Shown here piece by piece: positions 5,409 through 5,863 of a DNA stretch of 5,863 bases; within the stretch, counting starts at the first letter, position 1, and each line of letters starts with the position of its first letter. Source of the stretch: an uncultured Francisella sp. Lineage in GTDB: Bacteria; Pseudomonadota; Gammaproteobacteria; Burkholderiales; Neisseriaceae. The stretch is from contig CALUCM010000040.1 of the NCBI GenBank assembly GCA_943914555.1, forward strand, positions 1-5,863, given 5' to 3'. The position numbers and the translations under genes are program-made. A model generated the notes under the pieces. It had not been told where the DNA came from, searched no databases, and saw only the letters and a list, made by a program, of their open reading frames with translations.

Positions 5409-5863
5409 ATGTCTTCCTTGAATAAGGTCATTTTAATCGGTCGTCTTGGTCGTGATCCAGAAAAACGAATGATGCCTTCTGGTGATACAGTCACTAATAT
5501 GTCCTTGGCTACAAGTGATACATGGAGAGATAAATCTGGACAAAGACAAGAGCGTACTGAATGGCATCACATTGTATTATTTGGCAAAATTGCTGATGTA
5601 GCCAGTCAATATCTAAAAAAGGGGCAACAGGTATATCTTGAGGGTCGTATTCAATCGAGAAAATATACAGGTAAAGATAATATTGAACGTATGGCATATG
5701 ATATTGTCTGTGACAAAATGGTGATGCTTGGCTCTAAAGCAGAAAGTGGTGCTTATTCTGATCATATGACTATTGGTCAAGAAGCGCCTGATCACGCGCA
5801 ATCATCTGTTTCCATTGAAGAAAAAGAAATTGATACCGCTCAGTTAGAGTCGGATATTCCTTT
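5409..5863 (+). CDS. ssb: Single-stranded DNA-binding protein SSB (partial; last codon and stop beyond the right edge)
   Basis: SSB coats single-stranded DNA during replication, recombination and repair, and recruits partner enzymes through its acidic C-terminal tip. 151 complete codons are present. The OB fold covers about residues 1-108: SSLNKVILIGRLGRDPE (2-18) at the start, then Trp40, EWHHIVLFGKIA (51-62), YLKKGQQVYLEGRI (68-81) and YDIVCDKMVMLG (97-108). Trp40, Trp52 and Phe58 correspond to the DNA-stacking aromatics W40, W54 and F60 of E. coli SSB, while the W88 position is Tyr86. The tail is short (about 110-147) and not Gly/Gln-rich. It ends in SDIP plus two bases (TT), so the usual DIPF tip and a total of about 152 residues are expected. 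It follows the transglycosylase gene by 28 nt in the same direction. Confidence 0.96.
   Translation, partial: MSSLNKVILIGRLGRDPEKRMMPSGDTVTNMSLATSDTWRDKSGQRQERTEWHHIVLFGKIADVASQYLKKGQQVYLEGRIQSRKYTGKDNIERMAYDIVCDKMVMLGSKAESGAYSDHMTIGQEAPDHAQSSVSIEEKEIDTAQLESDIP

Noticed and set aside
5509..5801. Two minus-strand ORFs of 62 codons within ssb
   Set aside because: Both are antisense to the well-supported OB-fold frame and have no independent support.

Overview
The window looks like a chromosomal segment of an AT-rich proteobacterium. RecC, DjlA-type membrane J-proteins, a TusA-family protein, a class II PyrC and an SSB ending in ...DIP(F) together point to Beta- or Gammaproteobacteria. The Tat-exported lytic transglycosylase resembles, from memory, proteins of low-GC Burkholderiales such as Alcaligenaceae relatives. 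That placement is inference. I see no tRNA, rRNA, CRISPR array, insertion sequence or phage gene.

Layout. Positions 1-1378 hold the 5' part of recC on the minus strand, open without stop or frameshift for 459 codons and running off the left edge. A 150-bp divergent intergenic region (1379-1528) follows, with a probable recC promoter, a less clear promoter for the rightward genes, and a short palindrome. Everything to the right is on the plus strand: two tandem djlA-like genes (1529-2431 and 2523-3440), tusA (3440-3661), pyrC (3706-4749), a lytic transglycosylase gene (4742-5380), and ssb (5409 to the right edge, missing only its last codon or so and the stop). No gene-free stretch exceeds about 150 bp.

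The plus-strand genes are tightly packed: djlA copy 2 and tusA overlap by one base, pyrC and the transglycosylase gene overlap by 8 bp, and the other gaps are 44 and 28 nt. They could form one read-through unit, but the functions are mixed: membrane co-chaperones, sulfur transfer, pyrimidine synthesis, peptidoglycan cleavage, and ssDNA binding. There is no single pathway. RecC and SSB both serve recombination but lie at opposite ends on opposite strands.

The most distinctive feature is the tandem pair of diverged djlA-like genes. Both encode an N-terminal membrane anchor, a TerB-like domain and a C-terminal J domain with an intact HPD. Their upstream regions and 3' ends also share sequence, which suggests that promoter and gene duplicated together. 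I found no clear evidence of an undescribed defence or mobile system.
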